20,044 bases of DNA from Candidatus Manganitrophaceae bacterium (GTDB lineage: Bacteria > Nitrospirota > Nitrospiria > SBBL01 > Manganitrophaceae): contig SCUR01000146.1 of assembly GCA_004297235.1 (NCBI GenBank), forward strand, positions 1 to 20,044, written 5' to 3'. Below the pieces are notes generated by a model, which worked only from the letters and a program-made list of their open reading frames with translations, was not told where the DNA came from and did not search any database. This document shows positions 6,748 through 14,414 of the stretch, in pieces. Each line of letters opens with the position of its first letter. Position 1 is the stretch's first letter. Both the position numbers and the translations under genes were made by a program.

Positions 6748-7470
6748 ATGTCCGACGCCAAATATCAGAGAATTCTCTTCAAGGTCAGCGGGGAGGTCCT
6801 GGCGGGGGAGCAAGGGTACGGGATCGATCCCAAAATGCTCGACACCATCGCAGAGGAGATCAAGGAGATCGTCTCGATGGGGGTTGAGACGGCGGTGGTG
6901 ATCGGCGGCGGGAACATCTTCCGAGGGATCGCCGGGAGCGCCGCGGGGATGGAGCGGACCTCGGCCGATTACATGGGAATGCTGGCGACCGTCCTCAATG
7001 CCCTGGCCCTTCAGAATATTCTTGAAAAAAAGGGGGTCTTTACCCGCGTTCAGTCGGCGATCGAGATGAAAGAGCTGGCGGAAGGGTACATCCGAAGAAA
7101 GGCCATCCGCCATCTGGAAAAAAAGCGGGTCGTCATCTTCGCCGCCGGGACCGGCAACCCTTACTTTTCGACCGATACCGCGGCGGTTCTCCGGGCGATG
7201 GAAATCGGAGCGGAAGTGATCTTAAAGGGGACCAAGGTGGACGGCGTGTTCGACCGCGACCCGATGAAAGACCCGGCCGCCCGCAAATTCTCCGAGCTCA
7301 CCTTCTTCGAGGTGATCGAGAAGGGATTGAAGATCATGGATTCCACCGCCGTCACCCTCTGCATGGATAACAATCTTCCGCTGATCGTTTTCAACGTCAA
7401 AGAAAAAGAAAATATCCGCAAGGTCCTCACCGGGGAGCGTGTCGGGACCCTGATTCGAAAATCCCGCTGA
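6748..7470 (+). CDS. pyrH: Uridylate kinase (UMP kinase)
   Basis: PyrH phosphorylates UMP to UDP with ATP, feeding pyrimidine nucleotide synthesis; bacterial forms are hexamers of the amino-acid-kinase fold. The 240-residue product shows the phosphate-binding FKVSGEVLAG (K12 to G20), the GGGNIFRG loop, the DYMGMLATVLNALAL helix, the GTGNPYFSTDTAA nucleotide-binding segment and KGTKVDGVFDRDP. I chose ATG 6748 (MSDAKYQRILFKVSGE), with AGGA 9 nt upstream; a TTG at 6739 in the same frame lies right against that AGGA and is unlikely. The gap to frr is 19 nt, so both are probably co-transcribed. Confidence 0.97.
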   Translation: MSDAKYQRILFKVSGEVLAGEQGYGIDPKMLDTIAEEIKEIVSMGVETAVVIGGGNIFRGIAGSAAGMERTSADYMGMLATVLNALALQNILEKKGVFTRVQSAIEMKELAEGYIRRKAIRHLEKKRVVIFAAGTGNPYFSTDTAAVLRAMEIGAEVILKGTKVDGVFDRDPMKDPAARKFSELTFFEVIEKGLKIMDSTAVTLCMDNNLPLIVFNVKEKENIRKVLTGERVGTLIRKSR

Positions 7471-7489
7471 TCGGCGGCAAGGAGCGATG

Positions 7490-8047
7490 ATGGTGGCTGA
7501 CGCTAAAAAGAGAATGGTCGAGAAATCGGAAGCGTCCCTTCAGCACCTGAAAGTGGAGCTCTCCGGGATTCGAACCGGCCGTGCCTCTTTGGTTCTTTTC
7601 GATTCGATCCAGGTCAACTATTACGGAACATCAACCCCGCTCAAGCAGATCGCGACCCTTTCCATCCCCGACAGCCGAACGGTGCTCATTCAGCCGTGGG
7701 ATACCAGCCAGCTTCCCGAGATTGAGAAAGCGATTTTGGGATCCGGGCTCGGACTTACCCCCACCAACGACGGAAAGGTCATCCGGATCAGCATCCCTCC
7801 GCTGACCGAGGAGCGTAGAAAAGATCTCGTCAAGCTGGTGAAGAAGATCGGGGAAGAATCGAAGGTGGCCATCCGCAACATCCGGCGCGACACCAACGAC
7901 GAGCTCAAAGCGCTGCAGAAAGAAGGGACGCTGTCGGAGGATGCGCTCCGCAAGGCGCAGGACGAAGTCCAAAAGATGACCGACCAGACCATCACCAAGG
8001 TCGATGAGATCTTAAAGAAGAAAGAAGCGGAGATTATGGAAGTCTAA
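7490..8047 (+). CDS. frr: Ribosome recycling factor
   Basis: RRF splits post-termination ribosomes together with EF-G. The protein is 185 residues, the standard length, and contains the family landmarks: ELSGIRTGRAS, YYGTSTPLKQIATLSIPDSRT, IEKAILGSGLGLTPTNDGKVIRI, PPLTEERRKDLVK and the late VAIRNIRRDTNDELK helix. AAGGAG at 7479-7484 is followed by two adjacent ATG codons; 7490 (5 nt spacing) is preferred over 7487 (2 nt). It sits 19 nt after pyrH and ends the translation-factor cluster. No convincing terminator follows in the 62 nt before the next gene, so some read-through is possible. Confidence 0.97.
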   Translation: MVADAKKRMVEKSEASLQHLKVELSGIRTGRASLVLFDSIQVNYYGTSTPLKQIATLSIPDSRTVLIQPWDTSQLPEIEKAILGSGLGLTPTNDGKVIRISIPPLTEERRKDLVKLVKKIGEESKVAIRNIRRDTNDELKALQKEGTLSEDALRKAQDEVQKMTDQTITKVDEILKKKEAEIMEV

Positions 8048-8096
8048 CGGAAAAGATGAAGGCGGCGTGTCGTTCACGGTTCGCAAGGCGGTACAT

Positions 8097-8104
8097 AAGG
8101 AGGT
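8097..8104 (+). promoter_or_regulatory. Strong Shine-Dalgarno for the PA2779-like gene
   Basis: AAGGAGGT, close to the perfect anti-16S complement, lies 5 nt before ATG 8110. It decides the start in favour of 8110 over an in-frame ATG at 8056 that would add 18 Arg-rich residues. Confidence 0.8.
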
Positions 8105-8109
8105 CGTCG

Positions 8110-8520
8110 ATGGGTTTCGGGATCAAGCTTTTCTTCAAACGATCTTTGGTGGGTTACCTGGTGATTGCAACAGTGGTTCTTGGACTTCTCTCCGCTTTTC
8201 CGACGTCCGAAGGTTGGGCGATGTTTCTCTCCTCGAACCAAACCTCCTCGATCCGGCAGGAGGATCTCACAAAAATTCAAACCGTTCTTGAATCTAAAAT
8301 CATTCACCAGCGTTTGGCCGATCTTGGCTTAAGCCACGAAGAAATTACCTCCCGGCTGGCGCAACTGTCCGATCAAGAAGTTCATCAAGTGGCGAGTCAG
8401 ATCGATTCCCTTTATGCCGGGGGGGATGGGCTCGGCGTCGTGATCGCGCTTCTGGTGATTGCGATCCTGGTGGTGATACTACTCCAATTGACCGGTCACA
8501 AAGTCATCATCACGAAGTAG
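8110..8520 (+). CDS. PA2779 family membrane protein
   Basis: A 136-residue protein with an N-terminal hydrophobic segment (about 12-30, possibly cleaved after EGWA at 37), a helical charged middle (about 45-100) and a C-terminal membrane helix (about 107-127, GLGVVIALLVIAILVVILLQL). The middle carries LADLGLSHEEITSRLAQLSDQEVHQVA, the pattern of the PA2779 family, which is generally found next to PA2778-type peptidases. The role of the family is not established. Here it is 5 nt upstream of such a peptidase gene, so the pair is intact. The stop is TAG 8518-8520. Confidence 0.82.
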   Translation: MGFGIKLFFKRSLVGYLVIATVVLGLLSAFPTSEGWAMFLSSNQTSSIRQEDLTKIQTVLESKIIHQRLADLGLSHEEITSRLAQLSDQEVHQVASQIDSLYAGGDGLGVVIALLVIAILVVILLQLTGHKVIITK

Positions 8521-8525
8521 CGCTG

Positions 8526-9143
8526 ATGGCGAGTCGACTGCGTACCGGCTCTGCCGATATGGCTCCGCCGATTTCTTCCGGGAGGGGCCCGGTTCTGTGG
8601 GGGTGTGCGCTGGCGGTTCTTTCCATCGCGCTTGGTTTCGGATGCGCTTCGACCAGCCCGGCCCGTTTTCCCTCCGGCCGTGCGCTTCAGTTGAATGTCC
8701 CTTATTTCCCCCAGCAGGTGGGCCTGTGCGGTCCGGCGTCGCTGACCTCCGTCTTGAATTACTGGCGGGAAGAGACGTCGGTGGAAGAGGTGGCGCGCGC
8801 CGTCTATCTCCCGCAGCTCAACGGCGCTTTGGGGATCGACTTGACGCATTTCGCACAGAAGAAGGGGATGCAGGCGGAGAGCTACACCGGCAGTCTCCTC
8901 GATATCAAGGACCATCTCGCACGGGGGATTCCCCTGATCGCATTTTTAAATCTCGGGGGGCGTGTCTTCCCCGTCGGTCATTTTGTTGTGATTACCGGCC
9001 TCGATGAGGCGCGGGAGGAGGTGATCGTCCACTCCGGCTCCGAGGCGAATAAACCGATTCCGTATCAAACCTTTATCGCAGCCTGGGAGAAGACGCGCTA
9101 TTGGACGCTTCAAGTCCTTCCCCCCCGCCCCGCTTCGCTTTGA
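8526..9143 (+). CDS. PA2778-type cysteine peptidase (C39-like), lipoprotein
   Basis: A 205-residue product with a lipoprotein-type signal: hydrophobic core (about 23-38) and the lipobox region LGFG before C40. The mature part is a papain-like C39 peptidase domain: NVPYFPQQVGLCGPASL holds the expected oxyanion glutamine (Q63 or Q64) and catalytic C68, and VGHFVVITG holds H152. The HSGS segment near 169-172 follows the family pattern. Homologues in Proteobacteria are known as the PA2778 family and usually carry a C-terminal TPR region in the same chain; here the chain stops after the peptidase domain and a separate TPR gene follows. The substrate is unknown. The start has no good Shine-Dalgarno and probably depends on coupling to the preceding gene; an in-frame ATG at 8559 is an alternative. 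Confidence 0.87.
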   Translation: MASRLRTGSADMAPPISSGRGPVLWGCALAVLSIALGFGCASTSPARFPSGRALQLNVPYFPQQVGLCGPASLTSVLNYWREETSVEEVARAVYLPQLNGALGIDLTHFAQKKGMQAESYTGSLLDIKDHLARGIPLIAFLNLGGRVFPVGHFVVITGLDEAREEVIVHSGSEANKPIPYQTFIAAWEKTRYWTLQVLPPRPASL

Positions 9144-9787
9144 TGGAACCGGCCCGTCTCTTCTTGCTCCTGCTTCTCATCGTCGGGCCGGCGGGCTGCG
9201 GAACCATTCCGAAAGTGATCATTCTGAACGATCCGCTCTCCAACGAAGAGCATCTTCAACTCGGGCTCTCCTATGAGGCGCGGGGAGAATGGGATCAGGC
9301 GATCTCGGAATATGAAACGGCGCTCGACAAGGGAGGATCCGCCTCGGTGATCCAGGGCTACCTGGGAAACGCCTATTACGGAAAGAAGGATTACATCGCC
9401 GCAGAACAGGCCTATCGAAAGTCGCTCCATCTGAATGCCCGCAATGCCCCCGTCCTCAACAATTTGGCGTCGCTCTATCTGGTCGATCGCAAAGACCTCC
9501 TTGAAGCGGAACGCTTCGTCCAGCAGGCGATCGAAATCGATCCGGCGAGAAAGCCGTATTATCTCGACACCCTCGCCGCCATCTATTTGGCGCGGACGGA
9601 GTATGACGCGGCCCTCGCCGCCTATCGGGAGGCGACGGCCCTCTCCCCTTCCGATCCGGTTCTCCTGAAACAATTGCACGAACAGCAAAATCATGTGCTA
9701 GAATTGCTCGAAGAAAAAGCGTCGGATCGGACGCATGCCCCGGTGAAATCAAATCGGGAAGACCGGATCGAGGGGAACTCCCATTGA
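9143..9787 (+). CDS. TPR-repeat lipoprotein
   Basis: A 214-residue protein with a short n-region, a leucine-rich core (residues 6-14) and Cys19 in PAGC; proline at -3 is unusual for a lipobox, so lipidation is likely but not certain. The rest is tetratricopeptide repeats from about residue 40: EEHLQLGLSYEARGEWDQAISEYETAL, then GYLGNAYYGKKDYIAAEQAYRKSL, APVLNNLASLYL, and YLDTLAAIYLARTEYDAALAAYREA. TPRs act as protein-interaction scaffolds. ATG 9143 overlaps the stop of the peptidase gene (TGATG), which implies tight coupling and that the pair together corresponds to the fused PA2778 protein of other bacteria. The frame is open back to 9101, but that segment lacks a signal sequence start. The C-terminus overlaps the alr start. 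Confidence 0.88.
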   Translation: MEPARLFLLLLLIVGPAGCGTIPKVIILNDPLSNEEHLQLGLSYEARGEWDQAISEYETALDKGGSASVIQGYLGNAYYGKKDYIAAEQAYRKSLHLNARNAPVLNNLASLYLVDRKDLLEAERFVQQAIEIDPARKPYYLDTLAAIYLARTEYDAALAAYREATALSPSDPVLLKQLHEQQNHVLELLEEKASDRTHAPVKSNREDRIEGNSH

Positions 9788-10941
9788 GTGCAGGAAAGAA
9801 GAGGGATCAAATACGTTCCGCCAGCGTTGCGGAGATTGATCTCTCCGCGTTGAGCCACAATCTCCGGCAGGTCCGGAAGCGGATCGGTCGAAGAGAGATC
9901 TTGGCCGTGATCAAGGCGAACGCCTATGGTCATGGCGCCGTCCCGATCGCAAAATTTCTGGCGGGGAAAAAACGCGCGCCGGGGGTCTCGCTGCTGGGGG
10001 TGGCCTATCTGGAGGAGGCGATCCAGCTTCGAGAGGCCGGGATCACCGATCCGATCTTGTTGATGACCGGCTGTCCGATCGAGCAGATCCCGGAGATCGT
10101 CCGGTATCAGCTCACCCCGCTGCTCTTCGATTCGGAGTCGCTCATCGCGCTGAGCCGCTATGCCGTGCGCCGCGGGAAGAGGGTGAAAGTCCACATCAAG
10201 CTCGATACCGGAATGGGGCGCCTGGGGCTGCCGGTGTCCGAGGCCCTTCCTTTTATTCAAACGGCGACGGCGCAGAAAGGGATTCAGGTGGAGGGGATTC
10301 TGACCCACTTTGCCGAGGCCGATCTCAAAGATCTCTCTTTCGCCCGCAAGCAGCTGGAGGCGTTGAAGCAGATTTGGACCGCGCTTCAAAAGGCGAAAAT
10401 CAAAATCCCCTATTGCCATCTGGCCAACAGCGCTGCTATTATGCACTTCGGCTCGGCGCATTTTAACTTGGTCCGTCCGGGGCTGATGCTCTATGGGTAT
10501 TCTCCTCTGGAGGAGGAGAGCAAGATCGACCTGAGGCCGATCCTGCAGCTTCGGGCCCGCGTGATTGCATTGAAGAAGGTTCCCGCCGGCACGTCGATCA
10601 GCTATGGGCGGACTTTCTTAACCCGGCGGGAGAGCCTGATCGCCACCGTGGCGATCGGTTACGCCGACGGTTATCCGCGGCTTCTCTCGAATCGCGGTGT
10701 GATGATCGTCCGGGGACAACGGGTCCCGGTGGTCGGCCGGGTCTGCATGGATATGACGATGCTCGACGTGACCGACGTCCCTTCGCTGGAGGTCGGCGAC
10801 TGGGTCACCGTAATCGGGGAAGAGGAAGGTCAAGCGGTCTGGGCCGATGAGCTGGCCCGTCTGGCGGAAACGATCCCTTATGAAATCCTCTGCGGGATCG
10901 GGGAGCGGGTTACTAGGATCTATAAAACACGTGAGGCGTGA
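9784..10941 (+). CDS. alr: Alanine racemase
   Basis: This PLP enzyme interconverts L- and D-alanine and supplies D-alanine for peptidoglycan. The product has 385 residues. The PLP lysine is K44 in VIKANAYGHG, the catalytic tyrosine is Y274 in GTSISYGRTF, and HIKLDTGMGRLG, LANSAAI and RPGLMLYG are family signatures. The C-terminal beta domain carries VGRVCMDMTMLDV. The start is the rare TTG at 9784, overlapping the upstream TGA (TTGA), with GAGGGG (9770-9775) 8 nt upstream; no nearer in-frame ATG fits the N-terminal helix. The last codons and the stop (CGT GAG GCG TGA, 10930-10941) lie inside the first arm of a palindromic heptamer repeat, so the C-terminal tail REA is supplied by that repeat. 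Confidence 0.95.
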   Translation: MSAGKKRDQIRSASVAEIDLSALSHNLRQVRKRIGRREILAVIKANAYGHGAVPIAKFLAGKKRAPGVSLLGVAYLEEAIQLREAGITDPILLMTGCPIEQIPEIVRYQLTPLLFDSESLIALSRYAVRRGKRVKVHIKLDTGMGRLGLPVSEALPFIQTATAQKGIQVEGILTHFAEADLKDLSFARKQLEALKQIWTALQKAKIKIPYCHLANSAAIMHFGSAHFNLVRPGLMLYGYSPLEEESKIDLRPILQLRARVIALKKVPAGTSISYGRTFLTRRESLIATVAIGYADGYPRLLSNRGVMIVRGQRVPVVGRVCMDMTMLDVTDVPSLEVGDWVTVIGEEEGQAVWADELARLAETIPYEILCGIGERVTRIYKTREA

Positions 10942-11015
10942 GGCGTTAGGCGTGAGGCGAAAAAGACTAAAAGAATTTGATCTTACCCCTTACGCTTTAC
11001 GCCTCACGCCTCACG
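10930..11015 (+). repeat. Palindromic heptamer-repeat element, copy 1
   Basis: The left arm is four 7-nt units of GTGAGGC (10931, 10938, 10952; a variant GTTAGGC at 10945). The right arm, 10999-11015, is a 17-nt perfect reverse complement of 10930-10946, and pairing continues imperfectly inward to about 30 bp. The central loop is AT-rich (about 10960-10985). It spans the end of alr and the gap before mlaE. A second copy lies at 12568-12654. Confidence 0.85.
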
Positions 11016-11031
11016 TTATCTCGGCCTTACA

Positions 11032-11799
11032 ATGCGCTATTTCGAAAAATTAGGAAGCGGGCTGCTGGGGTTCTTGACGGAGATGGGGGCGGTGTCGCTG
11101 CTCTTCTTCAGAGCCTTCTTGTGGGTCTTCACCCCGCCGCTTCGCTTCCGGAACATCGCCAAACAGATGGAAGCGGTCGGCGTCCAGTCGATCCCGGTCG
11201 TCTTGATCACCGCCTCGTTCACCGGGATGGTCCTGGCGCTGCAGAGCTATACCGGCTTCAAGCGCTTCAATGCCGAAGGGCTGGTCGGGACGGTGGTCGC
11301 CTTGTCGATGACGCGGGAGCTCGGTCCGGTGCTCACCGGCCTGATCGTCGCCGGACGGGCGGGGGCGGCGATGGCGGCGGAGCTGGGGACGATGAAAGTC
11401 ACCGAGCAGATCGACGCGCTGGCGACGATGGCGGTCAACCCGGTCAAGTATCTTATTACGCCGAGACTGCTCGCCGGGATGCTCATGCTCCCGATGCTCA
11501 CGATCTTTTCGGATCTGATCGGAATCGTGGGGGGCTATCTGATCTCGGTTCAGATGTTGGAGGCGAACCCGGGAATTTATATCCGCCGGACGATCCAATA
11601 CCTGGAGACGACCGACATTTGGGGGGGAATCTTAAAGTCGGCGGTCTTCGGCATCATCATTGCGACGATCAGTTGTTATAAGGGGTTTAATGCCGAGGGA
11701 GGGGCCGAAGGGGTCGGCCGCGCCACGACCGGCGCCGTGGTCATCGCGGAGATGATGATACTGATCTCCGATTATTTTTTGACCGCCTTTCTCTTTTAG
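11032..11799 (+). CDS. mlaE: Mla-type ABC permease MlaE
   Basis: A 255-residue integral membrane permease of the phospholipid transport system at the inner membrane. The family pattern is present throughout: VVLITASFTGMVLALQSY in the first large hydrophobic segment, SMTRELGPVLTGLIVAGRAGAAMAAELGTMKVTEQIDAL (the coupling-helix region that contacts the ATPase), and LAGMLMLPMLTIFSDLIG; about five membrane segments are visible. ATG 11032 lies 17 nt after a palindromic repeat and has no Shine-Dalgarno in that interval, so the repeat may have replaced a normal leader or initiation is weak. It is followed 10 nt later by mlaF. Confidence 0.94.
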   Translation: MRYFEKLGSGLLGFLTEMGAVSLLFFRAFLWVFTPPLRFRNIAKQMEAVGVQSIPVVLITASFTGMVLALQSYTGFKRFNAEGLVGTVVALSMTRELGPVLTGLIVAGRAGAAMAAELGTMKVTEQIDALATMAVNPVKYLITPRLLAGMLMLPMLTIFSDLIGIVGGYLISVQMLEANPGIYIRRTIQYLETTDIWGGILKSAVFGIIIATISCYKGFNAEGGAEGVGRATTGAVVIAEMMILISDYFLTAFLF

Positions 11800-11809
11800 A
11801 AGGCGCCTG

Positions 11810-12556
11810 ATGATTGAGCTGATCGATCTTAAAAAAAGCTTCGGCAACAACCATGTCTTGCGCGGGGTCAACCTCAAGATCGAGACCGGCGAGAGCATGG
11901 TCATCATCGGGGGGAGCGGAACCGGGAAGAGCGTCATCTTAAAACATATCATCGGCCTGATGCAGCCCGATTCGGGCCGGGTCGTGATCGACGGCGTCGA
12001 TCTGTTGTCCCTCTCCGAAAAGGATCTGAGCGAGTTCCGAAAACGATTCGGAATGCTCTTTCAAGGGGCGGCGCTTTTCGACTCGCTCAGCGTCTGGGAA
12101 AACGTCGGCTTCGGTCTGATCGAGCATACCGCTCTTTCGAAGGAAAAGGTTCGGGAGATCGCCCGGCAGAAGCTGGCGATGGTCGGGCTGAAAGGGATCG
12201 AGGATCGGATGCCGGCCGATCTGTCGGGGGGAATGAAGAAACGGGTTGGGCTGGCGCGGGCGATCGCGATGGATCCGAAAATCATCCTCTACGACGAGCC
12301 GACCACCGGGCTGGACCCGATTATGGCCGACGTGATCAATAATCTGATCACCGACCTGGACGAACGCTTGGAGGTGACCTCGGCGACGATCACCCACGAT
12401 ATGCGGAGCGCCTACAAGATCGCCGACCGGATCGCGATGCTCTATGAAGGGAAGATTTTGGAGGTCGGCACCCCGGACGAGATCCGGAACAGTCCCAACC
12501 CGATCGTCCAGCAGTTCATTTCCGGGAGCGCCGTCGGACCGATCAGCGTAGGATGA
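11810..12556 (+). CDS. mlaF: Mla-type ABC transporter ATPase MlaF
   Basis: A 248-residue ATPase that powers lipid movement with MlaE and MlaD. Motifs: Walker A GGSGTGKS at 34-41, Q-loop Q85 in LFQGAALFDSLSV, ABC signature LSGGM at 138-142, Walker B IILYDE at 158-163 followed by PTTGLDP, and the H-loop histidine H196. The DSLSVWENV segment is characteristic of the MlaF/Ttg2A branch. ATG 11810 has AGAAGG (11797-11802) 7 nt upstream, and that site overlaps the mlaE stop. The second palindromic repeat starts 11 nt after the stop, and mlaD lies beyond it. No mlaB or mlaC is visible in the window. Confidence 0.96.
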   Translation: MIELIDLKKSFGNNHVLRGVNLKIETGESMVIIGGSGTGKSVILKHIIGLMQPDSGRVVIDGVDLLSLSEKDLSEFRKRFGMLFQGAALFDSLSVWENVGFGLIEHTALSKEKVREIARQKLAMVGLKGIEDRMPADLSGGMKKRVGLARAIAMDPKIILYDEPTTGLDPIMADVINNLITDLDERLEVTSATITHDMRSAYKIADRIAMLYEGKILEVGTPDEIRNSPNPIVQQFISGSAVGPISVG

Positions 12557-12567
12557 AGTGCGAAATG

Positions 12568-12654
12568 ACGTGAGGCGTGAGGCGTGAGGCGTGAGGCGAA
12601 AGAGCTTAAATCTTTTGACCGGACCCCTTACGCCTAACCCCTCACGCCTCACGT
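12568..12654 (+). repeat. Palindromic heptamer-repeat element, copy 2
   Basis: Four perfect GTGAGGC units in a row (12570-12597) form the left arm. The right arm ends at 12654; CCTCACGCCTCACGT (12640-12654) is a perfect reverse complement of 12568-12582, with imperfect pairing further in. The loop is AT-rich and differs from copy 1, while the arms are nearly the same. A GTG inside the right arm (12653) is in frame with mlaD but is probably not its start. Confidence 0.85.
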
Positions 12655-12676
12655 GTTCCTTCAAACAGGAGACCCT

Positions 12677-14134
12677 TTGAAAGGATTTACCACCGAGGCC
12701 AAAGTCGGAGCGGCCGTTCTCGCCGCTCTCCTGCTCCTCACTTACATGACATTTAAAGTCGGCGGATTCTCCTTTCTTCAAAAGAGCGGTTACCGCCTCA
12801 ACGCGACATTCAGCTCCGCCTCCGGTCTCGACAAGAAGGCGCCGGTTCGGATCGCGGGGGTCGAGGTCGGACGGGTGGAGGAGATCCAACTGGTCGAAGG
12901 GGGAGCCAAGGTCACTTTGAAGATCGACGCGGGGGTGAAGATCCGAAAAGGGGGGCATGCCGCCATCCGCTCGGAGGGGCTTCTCGGAGATCGCTATGTG
13001 GAGATTGCCCCCGGCAAGGAGAATGATTTTTGGAAAGACGGGGAGACCATTCCGTCACAGGAGGCGCAGGCCGATCTTGAAAATCTGATGTCGCGCTTCT
13101 CGAGCATTGCGGATGATGTGAAGGCGGTCACCTCTTCGCTCAAGGAGGTTCTCGGAAGCGCCGAAGGGAAAGAAAACCTGAAGCAGGTCCTGGAGAACGC
13201 CAAAGGTCTGACCAAGGGAATCAATGAGTGGGTCCAGATGAATCGGGAGCCGCTCAGCCGGTCGGTCGCCAATTTCGAATCGTTTTCAAAATCGCTTAAA
13301 GAGCAGGGAAATCAGCTCGTCGACAGCCTCACACGGATGGCCCAGAAGATGGAGCGGGGCGAGGGGACCCTCGGGAAGCTGATCAACGATGACGAAGCAT
13401 ACAACAAGCTGACCCGCTCCCTCGACGACCTCGGCAATTCGTTGAAGGGGGTCGAGAATCTCACCAAGAAGGTGGAAAGGGGCGAGGGAACGATCGGAAA
13501 GCTCTTCACCGATGAGACCGCCTATGAGAACCTCAATACGGCGTTGGAGGGGTTGAGCAGTACGGTCGGCCGGATCGAGAAATTTAAGACCTTCGTCGGC
13601 TTCCGAACCGAATACCAGCTTCAGGAGAGCCAGAACAAAGGCTACTTCACCATTCAGCTCCAGCCGCGGGCCGACAAGTTCTACCGCTTGGAGATTGTGG
13701 ATGATCCGCGCGGCCGCGTCAGCGAGACCACGCATGTCATCACGACCAACGGGGTGCCGAGCACCATCACCGACTTGAAGACGCAGCGCCGGCTCAAGCT
13801 CTCCGCGATGTTCGGAAAGCGGGTCGCCAATCTCGGTCTCCGGATCGGTCTGGTGGAGAACACCTTCGGCGCCGGGGCCGATTACTTCCTGTTCGACGAT
13901 ACTTTCCGGGTCAGCGCCGACGTTTGGGATTTCAACAGTGATGATCCCGCGTCGGAACGCGCGCACCTGAAGGTCGCCGCCGCTTATACGCTCTTTAAAT
14001 ACATCAACTTCGAGGCCGGCTACGACCAGATGCTCAATCAGCAGTTAAATACCCTCTATGTCGGCGCCGGACTCCGGTTTGAGGATGACGATCTGAAATA
14101 TCTCATCGGCGGGCTGGCCGGCGCATTCCGATAA
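12677..14134 (+). CDS. mlaD: MCE-domain protein (MlaD-like) with C-terminal beta-rich domain
   Basis: A substrate-binding MCE protein of the Mla system, much longer (485 residues) than E. coli MlaD (about 183). In order: one membrane helix (8-26), an MCE domain (about 38-114, with SSASGLDKKAPVRIAGVEVG and IRSEGLLGDRYVEI), a long helical region (about 125-305) with two copies of a GEGTxGKL motif (228-235 and 269-276, 41 residues apart), and a C-terminal region (about 308-485) of alternating strands with Tyr, Phe and Gly, resembling outer-membrane barrel sequence. TTG 12677 with AGGAG (12667-12671) 5 nt upstream begins MKGFTTEAKVG, the usual MCE start; a GTG at 12653 lies in the repeat. It is co-oriented with mlaEF and probably one operon interrupted by the repeat. 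Confidence 0.92.
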   Translation: MKGFTTEAKVGAAVLAALLLLTYMTFKVGGFSFLQKSGYRLNATFSSASGLDKKAPVRIAGVEVGRVEEIQLVEGGAKVTLKIDAGVKIRKGGHAAIRSEGLLGDRYVEIAPGKENDFWKDGETIPSQEAQADLENLMSRFSSIADDVKAVTSSLKEVLGSAEGKENLKQVLENAKGLTKGINEWVQMNREPLSRSVANFESFSKSLKEQGNQLVDSLTRMAQKMERGEGTLGKLINDDEAYNKLTRSLDDLGNSLKGVENLTKKVERGEGTIGKLFTDETAYENLNTALEGLSSTVGRIEKFKTFVGFRTEYQLQESQNKGYFTIQLQPRADKFYRLEIVDDPRGRVSETTHVITTNGVPSTITDLKTQRRLKLSAMFGKRVANLGLRIGLVENTFGAGADYFLFDDTFRVSADVWDFNSDDPASERAHLKVAAAYTLFKYINFEAGYDQMLNQQLNTLYVGAGLRFEDDDLKYLIGGLAGAFR

Positions 14135-14362
14135 GCGCGCTCCCGCGCATTGTCGAAGAGGGGCGCCTCATCCATCCGCCCGATCAACGGACCGACCTCG
14201 AGATCGCCGCTCATAAAATGCGGTATCTTCAAGATTCATCTCGTCATCCCGGTCCACCCTCCTCTCTCAAAGTATCCGCCCGTCTTTTTTGCCGATCTTC
14301 TCTTCTAAGGAAAATTTACAGAAGAAATAGAGTGGTTGCCCTATAGCCGTTAGATCACGTTT

Positions 14363-14371
14363 TGGTATGCT
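14363..14371 (+). promoter_or_regulatory. Possible extended -10 promoter before the DUF4091 gene
   Basis: TGGTATGCT (14363-14371) has the TGn plus TATGCT form of an extended -10 box, 43 nt before the start codon. No good -35 is present at 17 nt. The gap 14135-14414 otherwise holds a small GCGCG/CGCGC hairpin right after the mlaD stop (14135-14148) and nothing else recognisable. Confidence 0.3.
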
Positions 14372-14414
14372 TGCGCTTCGATTGTTCGTCACCAAGCTTA
14401 AATAAGGAGCGCGC

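Noticed and set aside
12653..12676. GTG start for mlaD inside the palindromic repeat
   Set aside because: TTG 12677 has AGGAG at 5 nt and gives the usual MCE N-terminus; the GTG lies in a repeat arm without a ribosome site.
11939..12958. A 339-codon minus-strand frame across mlaF and mlaD
   Set aside because: It spans two well-supported plus-strand genes and the repeat, and shows no family signature; composition shadow.
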